Position numbers and translations under genes: made by a program
The notes under the pieces: generated by a model
What the model saw: only the letters and a program-made list of their open reading frames with translations
Told to the model about the DNA's origin: nothing
Databases searched by the model: none
In this document: positions 17,963 to 27,575 of the stretch, in pieces
Numbering within the stretch: position 1 is the first letter of the stretch
Layout of the letters: each line of letters starts with the position of its first letter
DNA from: Sphingobacterium multivorum
GTDB lineage: Bacteria; Bacteroidota; Bacteroidia; Sphingobacteriales; Sphingobacteriaceae
DNA length: 64,000 bases
Reading direction: 5' to 3'
Assembly (NCBI RefSeq): GCF_039511225.1
Contig: NZ_CP154261.1
Coordinates: forward strand, 5,332,001-5,396,000

Positions 17963-19467
17963 TAGACAACCACATTATTGCCACGATTATCGTGCATTTA
18001 TTTATTGCTATTGTCCAACTGATGTTGTGGCGCAAATCCACTGCACAACGGTTTTTGAGCGTTGGTGGAAGTTTGCTCGCACTCATTCTTGCCTTTAAAC
18101 TATTCTTCAAGGTTTATGACGGTGGTATCTTAACCATGAATGCGGCCAATTGGAAAGCTCCGTTTGGGATTGTCTTTGTTGCCGACCTATTCAGCAGTAC
18201 CCTTGTTCTCCTGACTTCAATAGCAGGTCTGGCGGTCTCCATCTTTTCCTGTGTCGGTGTGGGACGCCAGCGCATCTTATACGGCTATTTCCCGATCTTT
18301 CACTTTTTGATGATGGGACTAAACGGCGCGTTTCTGACAGGTGACATCTTCAACCTGTACGTATGGTTTGAAGTCATTATTATTTCCTCTTTTGTACTCA
18401 TGACCTTGGGCGGAAGAAAATCCCAATTGGAAGGAGCTGTAAAATATATGGCCATGAATATCCTGGCCTCCACGTTTTTCCTAACCGGCATAGGCATACT
18501 TTATGGTATTTCAGGTTCCTTAAACATGGCCGACTTGGCCCTGCGCATCCCCAAAATACAAAATCAGGCATTAGTAGAAATTACAGCCACATTTTTCCTG
18601 ATCGGTTTTGGCATCAAATCCGCCGTTTTTCCACTCTATTTCTGGTTACCCTCTTCTTACCATACGCCGCCTTCAGCCGTAGCAGCGACATTTGGAGGCT
18701 TGTTGACCAAGGTTGGGATTTACGCCTTGTTCAGGGTCTTTTCACTATTATTTATTCCCAATCATTTTACCAAGGAGCTTCTTATCGTACTGGCCATATT
18801 GACCATCCTGACTGGCGCTTTTGGTGCATTGATCAAGACCAATATCCGAAGGTTATTTTCCTATTTGATCGTTTGCCATATTGGTTTTATGATTGGCGGT
18901 TTGGGCTTATATAGCAAATGGGCCTTATTGGGGGCAGTATTCTATCTGATCCATGATATTATGGTCAAAACGAATTTATTCCTCATCGCCGGTGTTATAC
19001 GACAACTCCGTGGTACCATGGATATGAATAAACTGGGCGGACTTTATGCACAATACCCAAAGATCTCATTGCTTTTTGCCATTGTTCTTTTTTCACTGGT
19101 GGGCATCCCGCCACTCTCGGGCTTCTGGCCTAAAATCTATCTATTCAAAGATGCATTTCATTTGGAAAAGTATACATTCGCGGGAGCCCTGATTATTGGC
19201 AGTTTTATCACTTTGTTTGTCATCGCCAAAATGTGGGCACAGGTATTCTGGAAAGATGCACCTGATCCTGAAATCATTGAGGATAAATTTGCGGGCATGA
19301 TTGGCTATAAAAGAACAATGCTCATACTTCCTGTTGTTATTTTGGCATCAGCGTCCCTGTATATCGGACTCAACGCCGAATCGATTATCCATGTCGCCGA
19401 TGAGATTGCTACACAATTATTGGACACATCACCTTACATAAACGCTGTATTAGGAGGGCAGAAATGA
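17959..19467 (+). CDS. mrpD: Mrp/Mnh antiporter subunit D
   Basis: NuoN/NuoM-like proton-channel subunit, 502 residues and about 14 membrane helices. The conserved acidic residue sits in YVWFEVIIISSF; the broken-helix region reads KSAVFPLYFWLPSSYHTPPS. It overlaps mrpC by four bases. An AGGAGG Shine-Dalgarno-like run near its end serves mrpE, which starts one base after its stop. Confidence 0.95.
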   Translation: MIDNHIIATIIVHLFIAIVQLMLWRKSTAQRFLSVGGSLLALILAFKLFFKVYDGGILTMNAANWKAPFGIVFVADLFSSTLVLLTSIAGLAVSIFSCVGVGRQRILYGYFPIFHFLMMGLNGAFLTGDIFNLYVWFEVIIISSFVLMTLGGRKSQLEGAVKYMAMNILASTFFLTGIGILYGISGSLNMADLALRIPKIQNQALVEITATFFLIGFGIKSAVFPLYFWLPSSYHTPPSAVAATFGGLLTKVGIYALFRVFSLLFIPNHFTKELLIVLAILTILTGAFGALIKTNIRRLFSYLIVCHIGFMIGGLGLYSKWALLGAVFYLIHDIMVKTNLFLIAGVIRQLRGTMDMNKLGGLYAQYPKISLLFAIVLFSLVGIPPLSGFWPKIYLFKDAFHLEKYTFAGALIIGSFITLFVIAKMWAQVFWKDAPDPEIIEDKFAGMIGYKRTMLILPVVILASASLYIGLNAESIIHVADEIATQLLDTSPYINAVLGGQK

Positions 19468-19468
19468 T

Positions 19469-19945
19469 ATGATTAAACAGTTTTTAATGAACCTCATGTT
19501 ATCCTTCATTTGGGTCGCACTAACGGGATCGATGTACTACACCAACTTCCTATTCGGCTTTATGTTGGGATTTGGTATCCTCTGGTTGATGAACAGGAAT
19601 GAGGTAGATCAACGCTATTTTTATCGGGTACCCAAAACATTGAGTTTTATTCTTTTTTTCTTGTGGGAAATGATTGTCGCCAATGTGCAGGTAGCCTACG
19701 ACGTGATAACACCCAAATTTTTTATCAAACCGGCGATTGTCAAATATCCCATGGATGCAAAAACCGATTTGGAAATAAACCTGCTTTCAACCTTTATCTC
19801 CTTGACACCCGGCACACTTATCCTTGACGTAAGTGAAGATAAAAAAACGCTCTTTATTCACGTCATGTATATGAAAAGCAAAGAACAGTTTGTTTCTACC
19901 CTTAAAAATAATGTTGAACGAAGACTTTTAGAACTCTTAAGATGA
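19469..19945 (+). CDS. mrpE: Mrp/Mnh antiporter subunit E
   Basis: Subunit E, 158 residues with two N-terminal membrane helices and a cytoplasmic C-terminal domain. Family motifs seen: LFFLWEMIVANVQVA, then LSTFISLTPGTLILDVSED. A clear AGGAGG precedes the ATG, unusual among genes here, which mostly lack strong Shine-Dalgarno sequences. Overlaps mrpF by four bases (ATGA). Confidence 0.94.
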   Translation: MIKQFLMNLMLSFIWVALTGSMYYTNFLFGFMLGFGILWLMNRNEVDQRYFYRVPKTLSFILFFLWEMIVANVQVAYDVITPKFFIKPAIVKYPMDAKTDLEINLLSTFISLTPGTLILDVSEDKKTLFIHVMYMKSKEQFVSTLKNNVERRLLELLR

Positions 19946-20217
19946 CTTTAAATAGCTATTTTGATTATGTGATCCTTCCGATCTTGACTATTTCAGTCAT
20001 ACTGGCGTTTATCCGGCTGTATAAAGGTCCCCAAATATTTGATCGTGTGATTGCCCTCGATCTCATTATCACCATCGGAATTGGCATTATTACCGTTTAT
20101 AGTATACGAACGTCGCAGGAAGTGTTTTTAGACATTGCCATGATCTTAGCGCTTATCGCATTTCTTGGCACGATCGCATTTTCATTTTATTTAGAAAAAC
20201 AAAGCAAAGATGATTGA
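19942..20217 (+). CDS. mrpF: Mrp/Mnh antiporter subunit F
   Basis: Small subunit of 91 residues with three membrane helices. The family motif RLYKGPQIFDRVIALDLI is complete, followed by the second and third helices and a short charged tail. It overlaps mrpE by four and mrpG by eight bases, typical of this operon. Confidence 0.94.
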   Translation: MTLNSYFDYVILPILTISVILAFIRLYKGPQIFDRVIALDLIITIGIGIITVYSIRTSQEVFLDIAMILALIAFLGTIAFSFYLEKQSKDD

Positions 20218-20560
20218 TATTACTTTAGCCATACTCAGTACCATCGGGGCATTGGCCATACTATTTGCGTCTATTGGCATCTTGCGGATGCCCGATTTTT
20301 ATTTACGTCTTTCGGTTACGGTAAAGGCAGCAACGCTGGGTGTGGGACTTTTACTCATCTGTGCGGCCATGACCTTCCCGGATGTATCCGTAACAACCAA
20401 GGCTATAGCCATTGGATTTTTTCTGATCCTAACGGCTCCGGTTGCCGCACACATGATTGGCAGAGCTGCTTATATACAGCGGGTGAAAACATGGAAGGGA
20501 ACCACCTTAAATGACCTTGAAAAGGAAGGTAAATTAGATTGTCGAAAGGAAGATTTTTAA
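20210..20560 (+). CDS. mrpG: Mrp/Mnh antiporter subunit G
   Basis: Last subunit of the antiporter, 116 residues and three membrane helices. The family motif IGILRMPDFYLRLSVTVKAATLG is complete, followed by LTAPVAAHMIGRAAY. It ends the operon; a long-loop inverted repeat begins inside its last codons and may terminate transcription before the convergent lactonase gene. Confidence 0.94.
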   Translation: MIDITLAILSTIGALAILFASIGILRMPDFYLRLSVTVKAATLGVGLLLICAAMTFPDVSVTTKAIAIGFFLILTAPVAAHMIGRAAYIQRVKTWKGTTLNDLEKEGKLDCRKEDF

Positions 20561-20592
20561 GAAAAGCTATACAGTTATTCCTAAAAATCTTC
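20549..20592. terminator. Possible terminator between mrpG and the lactonase gene
   Basis: Perfect 11-bp inverted repeat, arms GAAGATTTTTA (20549-20559) and TAAAAATCTTC (20582-20592), with a 22-nt loop. The left arm overlaps the end of mrpG. The long loop and weak T-tract make termination uncertain. Confidence 0.35.
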
Positions 20593-20617
20593 TTGTCTTT
20601 AGAACTTCTTGTCCTGA

Positions 20618-21709
20618 TTAAAAGATAATACAAACAGGAGCAGGTACAGCAATTTCTTTCCCAGTATCTGTCAACAAGCCTGTTTTAGTATCCCGGCTAA
20701 ACAAAACAATGTTGTTGGTATATTGATTGGCGATCAAAAGATATTTCCCATCCGGAGAAAGGTTGAAATTGCGCGGTCCTTTACCTTTTACTGAAAGATT
20801 GGCAATTTTCTTCAATTCCCCATCTTTCTCTACCGAAAAAGTAGCTATCGTATTGGCATCCCCACGATTGGTCGCATATAGAAACTTTCCATCAGCAGAG
20901 ATCTTAATATCAGCGCCACCATTACTTCCTTTAAAACCTTCCGGGTTAATATCAAAAGTACTTTGATACATCCACGCATCACCATCTTTCTTATACGATG
21001 CAATTTGACCGGTCATTTCCAGGACGACATACAGGAATTTCTCTTTCTTATCAAACACAATATGACGTGGTCCTCCTCCAGCTGGCGTAAAGACATCTTC
21101 CGATTCATCAGCAAGGCTATAGACGTTTCCCGCTTTATTCACCGGATAAATAGAAATCTCATCCAAACCAAGATCTTGGACGTATAACTTATCCCCTTTA
21201 TTCGAGAAAAAAGTAGAATGTACATGTGGCTTTTCTTGGCGTACAGGATCCACCCCCTTACCCTCGTGTTGTATTAAGCGTGCTCTTTTACTTAAAACAC
21301 CATTACTTTCTAAATCAAACAGCGCCGCAGAGCCGCCCGTATAATTTGCCACGGCAAGCAAGCTACCCTTCGGATGTACTTCAACAAAACAAGGCGACTC
21401 TCCTCCAGAAGGAAGTGAGTTGAGAAAAGTTAAATGACCGTCCTTAAAAGAATAAGCCGAAACGGTCCCCTCTTGATTTGGAACCTCATTAACGGCATAA
21501 ATAAAGTTATTATTTCGCGCTAAAAAGGATGGATCTTTACTCTCTTGTGTGCTCAACAAAGTTGTTTCACCAGTTTTAACATCAAAATTATAAATATAGA
21601 TACCCTTGCTCGCAGTTTTGCTCGTATATGTTCCCACAAACATGGGAATCTGTTGCGCAAAACTAGCCAGAGGTAAAATCGTCATCAAATAAATAAATGC
21701 TTTTTTCAT
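20618..21709 (-). CDS. Secreted lactonase-family seven-bladed beta-propeller protein
   Basis: Member of the YkgB/6-phosphogluconolactonase-like lactonase family (beta-propeller), 363 residues. An export signal peptide (MKKAFIYLMTILPLASFAQ) indicates a periplasmic or secreted protein, so a cytosolic pentose-phosphate role is unlikely despite the family name. Family motifs include MFVGTYTSKTASKGIYIY at the mature N-terminus, PHVHSTFFSN, GGGPRHIVF and GKGPRNFNLSPDGKYL, one per blade. It stands alone, convergent with mrpG. The natural substrate is not evident; cleavage of a sugar lactone is the family-based expectation. Confidence 0.9.
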   Translation of the reverse strand: MKKAFIYLMTILPLASFAQQIPMFVGTYTSKTASKGIYIYNFDVKTGETTLLSTQESKDPSFLARNNNFIYAVNEVPNQEGTVSAYSFKDGHLTFLNSLPSGGESPCFVEVHPKGSLLAVANYTGGSAALFDLESNGVLSKRARLIQHEGKGVDPVRQEKPHVHSTFFSNKGDKLYVQDLGLDEISIYPVNKAGNVYSLADESEDVFTPAGGGPRHIVFDKKEKFLYVVLEMTGQIASYKKDGDAWMYQSTFDINPEGFKGSNGGADIKISADGKFLYATNRGDANTIATFSVEKDGELKKIANLSVKGKGPRNFNLSPDGKYLLIANQYTNNIVLFSRDTKTGLLTDTGKEIAVPAPVCIIF

Positions 21710-22189
21710 TGTAATTATTTTATAAATGTAGCTACTCCTGTGTTGAATGAGACCGTTACATCAAGTTTGTTTCTAAATTATGCGAGATCCCGCTCAAATT
21801 TCCCCATTCATTCCGCAGTGTGAGGATCTAAAACCCCGCCATTTTATAGGCGTAAATATCGTCAATAGACTTGTTAAATTTGGTTAAAACCGTCCTTTCT
21901 AATAGGCAAATGCGTATTTTAGCACATCAATTTTAACAATTCCAAAATCACCCATTTAAAATAGTGGGAATACAAAAATATTGTTAAATAAAAGTACGAA
22001 TAATTCATATAATCTGATAATTTTGTGCTGTTGTTCAAAAAAGTATATATTGGACACAATTACTACGCATACCGCCAAGGCAGCGTGAATACTTGTGACA
22101 AAAGAATAAATGATGAACAAATAACCGAGTGAAATGATTTCATTTATACAAATGAAGAACGCTCATAATTACATAAATAATTTATACGG
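21710..22189. other. Divergent intergenic region upstream of the lactonase and SurA-like genes
   Basis: No gene seen in 480 nt. A perfect TAnnTTTG element (TAATTTTG) at 22018-22025 points toward the SurA-like gene but is 165 nt from its start and lacks a clear TTTG at -33. Closer in, a 7-bp inverted repeat TTCATTT/AAATGAA lies around 22140-22157. On the lactonase side a one-mismatch -7 element (TACATTTA, minus strand) lies about 15 nt before the start. Confidence 0.4.
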
Positions 22190-23539
22190 ATGAAAAAAAA
22201 CATTTATATATTGTTTTTATTGCTGTTTGCATCAATTCAGGCCAGTCTTGCGCAACGTCAAGTTATTGATCGCGTTGTCGCAACGGTTGGATCGGGCATT
22301 ATCTTACAGTCCGACGTGGATATGCAATATTCTCAATGGTTAGCGCAAGGGAATAAACCAGATGAAAACTATAAAGATGGTATATTGGAACAGTTAATTG
22401 TCCAAAAATTATTATCTCAACAAGCCGTAATTGACTCTATTGATGTAACTGAGACCGAAGTTGATGACAACCTCAATGCGCGCCTGCGCCACATGTCCCA
22501 ACAGGCTGGAGGGCAAGAACGCCTTGAAAAATTCCTCAACCGCTCCTTATTGCAATACAAAGAAGAAATGCGCCAGAGTGTTTTCGAGCAATTAAAAGCG
22601 CAGAAAATGAGACAAAACATCGTTTCCAAAATAGATGTAACACCCTTGGAGGTAAAGCGTTATTTTGAAGGCTTGAATAAAGATAGTCTTCCTTACTTCA
22701 ATACCGAGGTAGAAATTGGTGAAATTGTCATGATGCCCAAATTGACCGATGCAGAGAAAAAGGAACAGCGCGAGAAGATTGAAGGTATCCGCAAACAGAT
22801 TGTAGATGGCTCCGACTTTGGTACAATGGCTCGTATATACTCTCAAGATCCCGGATCTGCCCCCTATGGTGGTGATTTGGGTTTTGGTACACGTGACAAT
22901 TACGTCAAAGAATTCTCTGCCATGGCTTTTAAATTAAAACCGGGAGAAATATCACCTATTGTCGAATCCAAATATGGCTTTCATATTATTCAGGTACTGG
23001 AAAGACGCGGTGAAGAGGTACACACACGCCATATCCTGATGAAGATCAATCCTGGCCCTGCAGCATTAGAACGAACAAAAAATAAATTGGACAGTATCTA
23101 TAAATTGGTCGTTGATAAAAAAATGGATTTCTATCATGCCGCCACAAACTATTCTGATGCGGAGGAGAGTAAATTCAATGGTGGTATGATCCTAAATCAA
23201 GAGGGCTCAAGCCGCACAACCGTAATTCCTATGGATGGCTTGGAGAAATCAGTATTTACAGCGATCGATCCGCTAAAACCGGGAGAATACTCCAAACCAG
23301 AGCAATTTACAGACAAAATGGGCGATGTTGGTTACCGTTTCAATTACTTGAAAACACGTATCCCACCGCATAAAGCAAATTTGGACGAAGATTTCACAAA
23401 GATCAAAGAAGCCGCCGTTCAGGACAAAACCAATCGTAACCTGAGCAAATGGTTCGATGATAAATTGAAGACCACCTACATCAATATCAGTGATGACTTT
23501 GGTCACAGTGAAGGATTGAAAAAATGGAAGAAACAATAA
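22190..23539 (+). CDS. SurA-like periplasmic peptidyl-prolyl cis-trans isomerase
   Basis: Parvulin-type periplasmic chaperone/isomerase expected to help outer-membrane protein folding, important in a cell with many SusC barrels. 449 residues: signal peptide ending SLAQ; a SurA N-terminal helical domain (VIDRVVATVGSGIILQSDVD, the usual N-terminal signature); parvulin domain 1 at about 175-275 (YSQDPGSAPYGGDLGFG, KPGEISPIVESKYGFHIIQV); and a second, more divergent parvulin-like region from about 280 (HTRHILMKI). Length and domain order match SurA. It stands alone and is closed by a perfect 21-bp inverted repeat terminator. Confidence 0.93.
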   Translation: MKKNIYILFLLLFASIQASLAQRQVIDRVVATVGSGIILQSDVDMQYSQWLAQGNKPDENYKDGILEQLIVQKLLSQQAVIDSIDVTETEVDDNLNARLRHMSQQAGGQERLEKFLNRSLLQYKEEMRQSVFEQLKAQKMRQNIVSKIDVTPLEVKRYFEGLNKDSLPYFNTEVEIGEIVMMPKLTDAEKKEQREKIEGIRKQIVDGSDFGTMARIYSQDPGSAPYGGDLGFGTRDNYVKEFSAMAFKLKPGEISPIVESKYGFHIIQVLERRGEEVHTRHILMKINPGPAALERTKNKLDSIYKLVVDKKMDFYHAATNYSDAEESKFNGGMILNQEGSSRTTVIPMDGLEKSVFTAIDPLKPGEYSKPEQFTDKMGDVGYRFNYLKTRIPPHKANLDEDFTKIKEAAVQDKTNRNLSKWFDDKLKTTYINISDDFGHSEGLKKWKKQ

Positions 23540-23555
23540 GTGTACAACACTTAAT

Positions 23556-23599
23556 CTATAAAAAAGGGCTTGAATATGTATTCAAGCCCTTTTTTATAG
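23556..23599. terminator. Bidirectional terminator between convergent genes
   Basis: Perfect inverted repeat with 21-bp arms (left 23556-23576, right 23579-23599) and a 2-nt centre. It contains AAAAAAGGGCTTG/CAAGCCCTTTTTT, so it carries A- and T-tracts for both directions. It sits between the SurA-like gene (+) and the NTF2-like gene (-). Confidence 0.9.
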
Positions 23600-23612
23600 T
23601 ACAATCGTCTTA

Positions 23613-24497
23613 TTATTTTTCAAACATCATTTCGATCAAAATATTCCAGTTCGCTTTCTTCACATCATCCTTCGCCAATTCGCTCAGCTGCCAGATACGA
23701 ATATAATTATACTTCACCACCTTATCCTTTTGTCGCACCGTTGCCGTTCCCTTGGTATAGGCAAAATCGCCACTATACGAACGTTTTACTTCTTCGGGGA
23801 TTGTTTCTATCGTCATCCGTTGTTTTTTGAGATAAGCCATCATTTTTGCCTTTCCTTCCATCGGACTTGTCCAAGGGAACAAAAACCGGACGTCTTCGCT
23901 TAAAAACTCCTTATAAGCAGTTGGATTGTCAGCTTTCAAAACAGTTGACATCAATTTGTCCGTCTCCAAGACAATATCTTCACGCTGGTTTAAGCGTACT
24001 TTAGAGCGATGCTTCAGATACCACGAGTCGGTAGGTTCGATATATTCAAGATCAAACTCCCCGTCATTCCCGTTGTTTTCAACTTCGGCACGAATATCGA
24101 CGAGCCACTTACCCTTTTTATTGCGTTTCCATACGGTCAGGTATTCTCCATGACGCAATCGAGCACCTACTTTCTGAAAGTCCATAGACCCCGAAGTTAC
24201 ACCAAACTCCTGACTTTTAGCAATCAACGCAAACGTAGGCTGCCAATTTAAAACATCGGGAATATTCGGTCTATTATTCAGATAGTTATACGCATTTACT
24301 GCTGAAGGGACATAAAACGTAGATTCCTTATCTATGATCGAAAGGAACGCCTGGTGCGGTGTAGACGCTTTCGCCAATGCAGCAGCATCCTTATCGGCCT
24401 GCAATAGGCTTCCAACTTTCTCAGGTATCTGCGCATATAGTGTTGTACCAGCAACACTCATCAATGCGACGACGGACAGCCTATTCCAAAAATTCAT
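23613..24497 (-). CDS. Exported NTF2-like (DUF4440/SnoaL-type) protein
   Basis: Secreted or periplasmic protein of about 294 residues with signal peptide MNFWNRLSVVALMSVAGTTLYAQ. I chose the start at 24497 because it places the signal peptide at the N-terminus; an ATG at 24527 adds ten residues. The C-terminal half has the pattern of a DUF4440/SnoaL-like NTF2 fold (KEFLSEDVRFLFPWTSPMEGK, FAYTKGTATV, YNYIRIWQL, WNILIEMMF). The N-terminal half looks like a second degenerate copy (DKESTFYVPSAVN, EYLTVWKRNKKGKWLVDI). No catalytic residues can be assigned. Convergent with the SurA-like gene; cysS lies 120 nt upstream on the same strand. Confidence 0.7.
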   Translation of the reverse strand: MNFWNRLSVVALMSVAGTTLYAQIPEKVGSLLQADKDAAALAKASTPHQAFLSIIDKESTFYVPSAVNAYNYLNNRPNIPDVLNWQPTFALIAKSQEFGVTSGSMDFQKVGARLRHGEYLTVWKRNKKGKWLVDIRAEVENNGNDGEFDLEYIEPTDSWYLKHRSKVRLNQREDIVLETDKLMSTVLKADNPTAYKEFLSEDVRFLFPWTSPMEGKAKMMAYLKKQRMTIETIPEEVKRSYSGDFAYTKGTATVRQKDKVVKYNYIRIWQLSELAKDDVKKANWNILIEMMFEK

Positions 24498-24617
24498 ATG
24501 CAAAATGATCTTTCTTTTAAAGGTCATACGGAATAACCATTGGTTTCCACGATAACGTGTTTTTCCAATCAGAACATTCCATTCTATTCCTCTTTTATAA
24601 ATTCGATTTCTTATCTA

Positions 24618-26084
24618 TCAAATCTTATTCCAAAGTGTTCCTTCTTTGCTATCTTTCAATTGAATTCCAATAGAATTAAGCTCATCACGAATACGGTCTG
24701 AGGTGACGAAGTCTTTATTTGCTTTGGCTTCATTACGTAGTTTAATGACCAGATTCATCACCTCATCGATATCATCTGATACGGAAGTCTGATCGTTTCT
24801 AAGGCCTAGGATTTCCTCAACAAATTCTTTCATGAATAGTTTAAGCCCTTCCAATCCTTCAGCTGTTACTTTCGCCTTACCGTCATAAATCGAGTTGATG
24901 ATACGTACAATTTCAAACAATTCGGCAATGAGTACAGGGCTATTAAAGTCGTCATCCATAGCAGCGTAACATTTGCGGCGAATTTCAGCTAAATTGAATG
25001 AATCAGCCCCTTTCGATACCTTCAACTTGTCTAAAAGACCGATCGCAGTCATGAGCCTTTTGTACCCCTTGTCAGCTGCATCCAATGCTTCATTGGAGAA
25101 ATCCAATGTACTTCTATAATGCGCCTGTAACATAAAGAAGCGTACGGCCATCGGTGAGTAACCTCTATTCAATAGTGGATGATTTCCAGTGAATAGCTCG
25201 CCTGGTAAAAATCCATTTCCTGCAGATTTGGACATACGCGCACCGTTTACAGTCAACATATTCGTGTGCATCCAATATTTGGCTGGGCTCGTATGGTTAC
25301 ATGCTTCAGACTGTGCAATTTCATTGGTATGATGCGTTGCTGCCAAATCCATTCCACCACCATGAATATCAAACTGATCGCCTAAGTACTTTCTGCTCAT
25401 GGCCGAACATTCGATATGCCAGCCCGGAAAGCCAACACTCCAAGGTGCAGGCCAACGCATAATCGTTTCAGGTTTTGCTTTGATCCACAAGGCAAAATCC
25501 AAACGCCCTTTTTTCTCATCCTGGCCACTCAATTCACGGGTATTATTGAGCATATCCTCCAATTTACGATTGGTCAAAATTGTATAATCGTATGTTTCAA
25601 CGTATTTTTCAACATCAAAATAGACCGTACCGTTTCGCTCATAGGCATAGCCATTTTCGATAATCTGTTCGATCATTTCGATCTGCTCAGAAATATGTCC
25701 TGTCGCAGTAGGCTCAATACTGGGCGGCAAGGTATTGAAAAGACGCAATACATCATGAAAACCTATCGTATACTTTTGAACGATTTCCATCGGTTCCAAC
25801 TGTTCCAATTTTGCTTTCTTTGCAAATTTGTCATCCCCTTCATCACGATCGCCTTCCAAGTGCCCCGCATCTGTAATATTGCGCACATAACGTACTTTAT
25901 AACCAAGATGACGCAAGTATCTAAAAATCAAATCAAAAGACACAAACGTCCGACAGTTTCCCAAATGCACATCGCTGTACACGGTGGGGCCACAGACATA
26001 CATACCAACGAGATTGGGATGAATAGGTTCGAATTTTTCTTTTGTTCGCGAAAGCGTATTGTATAAATAGAGATTATGGTCCAT
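24618..26084 (-). CDS. cysS: Cysteinyl-tRNA synthetase
   Basis: Class I aminoacyl-tRNA synthetase charging tRNA-Cys in the cytoplasm, 488 residues, normal length. Cys31 in YVCGPTVYS is a zinc ligand; the HIGH-type motif is HLGN at 40-43. The adenylate-binding MSKS is in NGARMSKSAGN, and GWHIECSAMS and HGGGMDLAATHHTNE supply further zinc ligands. The C-terminal DALR-type helical domain is present. It starts 21 nt after the stop of der and is probably cotranscribed with it. Confidence 0.97.
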   Translation of the reverse strand: MDHNLYLYNTLSRTKEKFEPIHPNLVGMYVCGPTVYSDVHLGNCRTFVSFDLIFRYLRHLGYKVRYVRNITDAGHLEGDRDEGDDKFAKKAKLEQLEPMEIVQKYTIGFHDVLRLFNTLPPSIEPTATGHISEQIEMIEQIIENGYAYERNGTVYFDVEKYVETYDYTILTNRKLEDMLNNTRELSGQDEKKGRLDFALWIKAKPETIMRWPAPWSVGFPGWHIECSAMSRKYLGDQFDIHGGGMDLAATHHTNEIAQSEACNHTSPAKYWMHTNMLTVNGARMSKSAGNGFLPGELFTGNHPLLNRGYSPMAVRFFMLQAHYRSTLDFSNEALDAADKGYKRLMTAIGLLDKLKVSKGADSFNLAEIRRKCYAAMDDDFNSPVLIAELFEIVRIINSIYDGKAKVTAEGLEGLKLFMKEFVEEILGLRNDQTSVSDDIDEVMNLVIKLRNEAKANKDFVTSDRIRDELNSIGIQLKDSKEGTLWNKI

Positions 26085-26105
26085 GTTTAATCGCTGCTTG
26101 GAAAT

Positions 26106-27407
26106 CTATTTTTGTCTGAAATATATTTGAATTGGGACACCTGTAAAGTCAAAGTTCTCACGCAATTTGTTTTCAATAAAACGTTTGTATGGATCTTTGA
26201 TGTATTGTGGCAGATTACAGAAGAAAGCAAACATCGGTGTCCGTCCTGGCAACTGTGTTGCATATTTAATTTTGATGTATTTACCCTTTAAGGATGGCGG
26301 TGGATAATTCTCGATAATATCCAACATCACTTCATTCAACTTGGAGGTAGGGATCTTTTTTGTCTTATTAACATAGACCTTGTCGGCAACTTCCAATACC
26401 TTAAGAACACGTTGTTTTTCGGTTACGGAAGTAAAGATAATAGGCACATCTGTGAATGGTGCTATTTTCTCTTTGATGCGATCTTCGAAAGCCTTCATTG
26501 TTTTGTTGTCCTTTTCGATCAAATCCCACTTATTGACAACAATGACAATACCTTTACGGTTCTTCTCCGCCAAGTTGAAAATATTAACGTCCTGCGCTTC
26601 TAATCCATCCTGTGCGTCAAGCATTAAAATTGTCACATCAGAATCCTCCAATGCTTTGATGGTACGCATCACCGAATAGAACTCAATATCTTCATTTACT
26701 TTGGACTTACGACGAAGACCTGCAGTATCGATCAATAAAAAGTTATGTCCATATTGATTGTAATGTATACGGATTGAATCACGCGTTGTCCCTGCCATTG
26801 GCGTTACAATATTGCGATCTTTGCCGATCAATGCGTTTGTCAAAGACGATTTACCCACATTCGGGCGGCCCACGATGGTATATTTTGGTAAGGATTCTTC
26901 TTCTTCCTCTTCCACTTCAAAATGAGAAACAACAGCATCCAACAACTCACCTGTACCGGATCCTGTAGCCGATGAGATGTTGAAGACCTCACCTAAACCA
27001 AAAGCATAAAACTCTGCCGATTCATGGTGCAATTTCGCGTGATCGACTTTATTCGCCACAACATACACAGGTTTAGAGCTTCTTCTTAGAATATCAGCGA
27101 TTTCATCATCCAAGTCGGTAATGCCAGTGGTGACATCCACCATGAATATAACGACCGAAGCTTCTTCAATAGCGATATAAACCTGATCACGAATAGCCTC
27201 TTCAAAGACATCATCCGAACCATGTACAAAACCACCTGTATCAATTACTGTAAATTTCTTTCCGATCCACTCGGCTGTTTCATAATGACGGTCGCGCGTC
27301 ACCCCGCTAAAGTCATCAACAATCGCTTTTCTACTTTCTGTAAGACGATTGAATAAGGTAGATTTACCAACATTTGGACGACCAACAATTGCAACAATAT
27401 TTGCCAT
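26106..27407 (-). CDS. der: Ribosome-associated GTPase Der (EngA)
   Basis: Essential GTPase for 50S ribosome assembly with two tandem G domains and a C-terminal KH-like domain. The first G domain starts at MANIVAIVGRPNVGKST with DTGGF and NKVD; the second has GRPNVGKSSL, DTAGL and NKWD. I place the start at 27407 (433 residues) because this matches the conserved Der N-terminus; an upstream ATG at 27449 adds 14 unrelated residues. A perfect -7 element TATCTTTG lies on the minus strand about 70 nt upstream. Confidence 0.97.
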   Translation of the reverse strand: MANIVAIVGRPNVGKSTLFNRLTESRKAIVDDFSGVTRDRHYETAEWIGKKFTVIDTGGFVHGSDDVFEEAIRDQVYIAIEEASVVIFMVDVTTGITDLDDEIADILRRSSKPVYVVANKVDHAKLHHESAEFYAFGLGEVFNISSATGSGTGELLDAVVSHFEVEEEEEESLPKYTIVGRPNVGKSSLTNALIGKDRNIVTPMAGTTRDSIRIHYNQYGHNFLLIDTAGLRRKSKVNEDIEFYSVMRTIKALEDSDVTILMLDAQDGLEAQDVNIFNLAEKNRKGIVIVVNKWDLIEKDNKTMKAFEDRIKEKIAPFTDVPIIFTSVTEKQRVLKVLEVADKVYVNKTKKIPTSKLNEVMLDIIENYPPPSLKGKYIKIKYATQLPGRTPMFAFFCNLPQYIKDPYKRFIENKLRENFDFTGVPIQIYFRQK

Positions 27408-27477
27408 ATTTATTTTATTTGATCCACCCACTATCACAGCAGATGGCACTTTTATGCTAAAAATATACTTAAGGGAA

Positions 27478-27485
27478 CAAAGATA
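27478..27485 (-). promoter_or_regulatory. Candidate -7 promoter element of the der-cysS operon
   Basis: TATCTTTG on the minus strand matches the Bacteroidota TAnnTTTG element exactly and lies 70 nt before the der start. No TTTG is seen at the expected -33 position. Confidence 0.4.
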
Positions 27486-27520
27486 CGGATTCGAAAGGGA
27501 TTATCGCGACACAAAAACAA

Positions 27521-27550
27521 AAATGGCTTTACCGTGAAGTAAAGCCATTT
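27521..27550 (-). terminator. Terminator of the sigma-less SusC/SusD operon
   Basis: 12-bp perfect stem AAATGGCTTTAC/GTAAAGCCATTT with loop CGTGAA, followed on the minus strand by a T-rich run. It lies 26 nt after the susD stop at 27576. Confidence 0.85.
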
Positions 27551-27575
27551 ATAGGGTTTAAATGATCAATATTAC

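Noticed and set aside
25416..26066. 216-codon plus-strand frame
   Set aside because: Antisense shadow of cysS, which has complete catalytic motifs.
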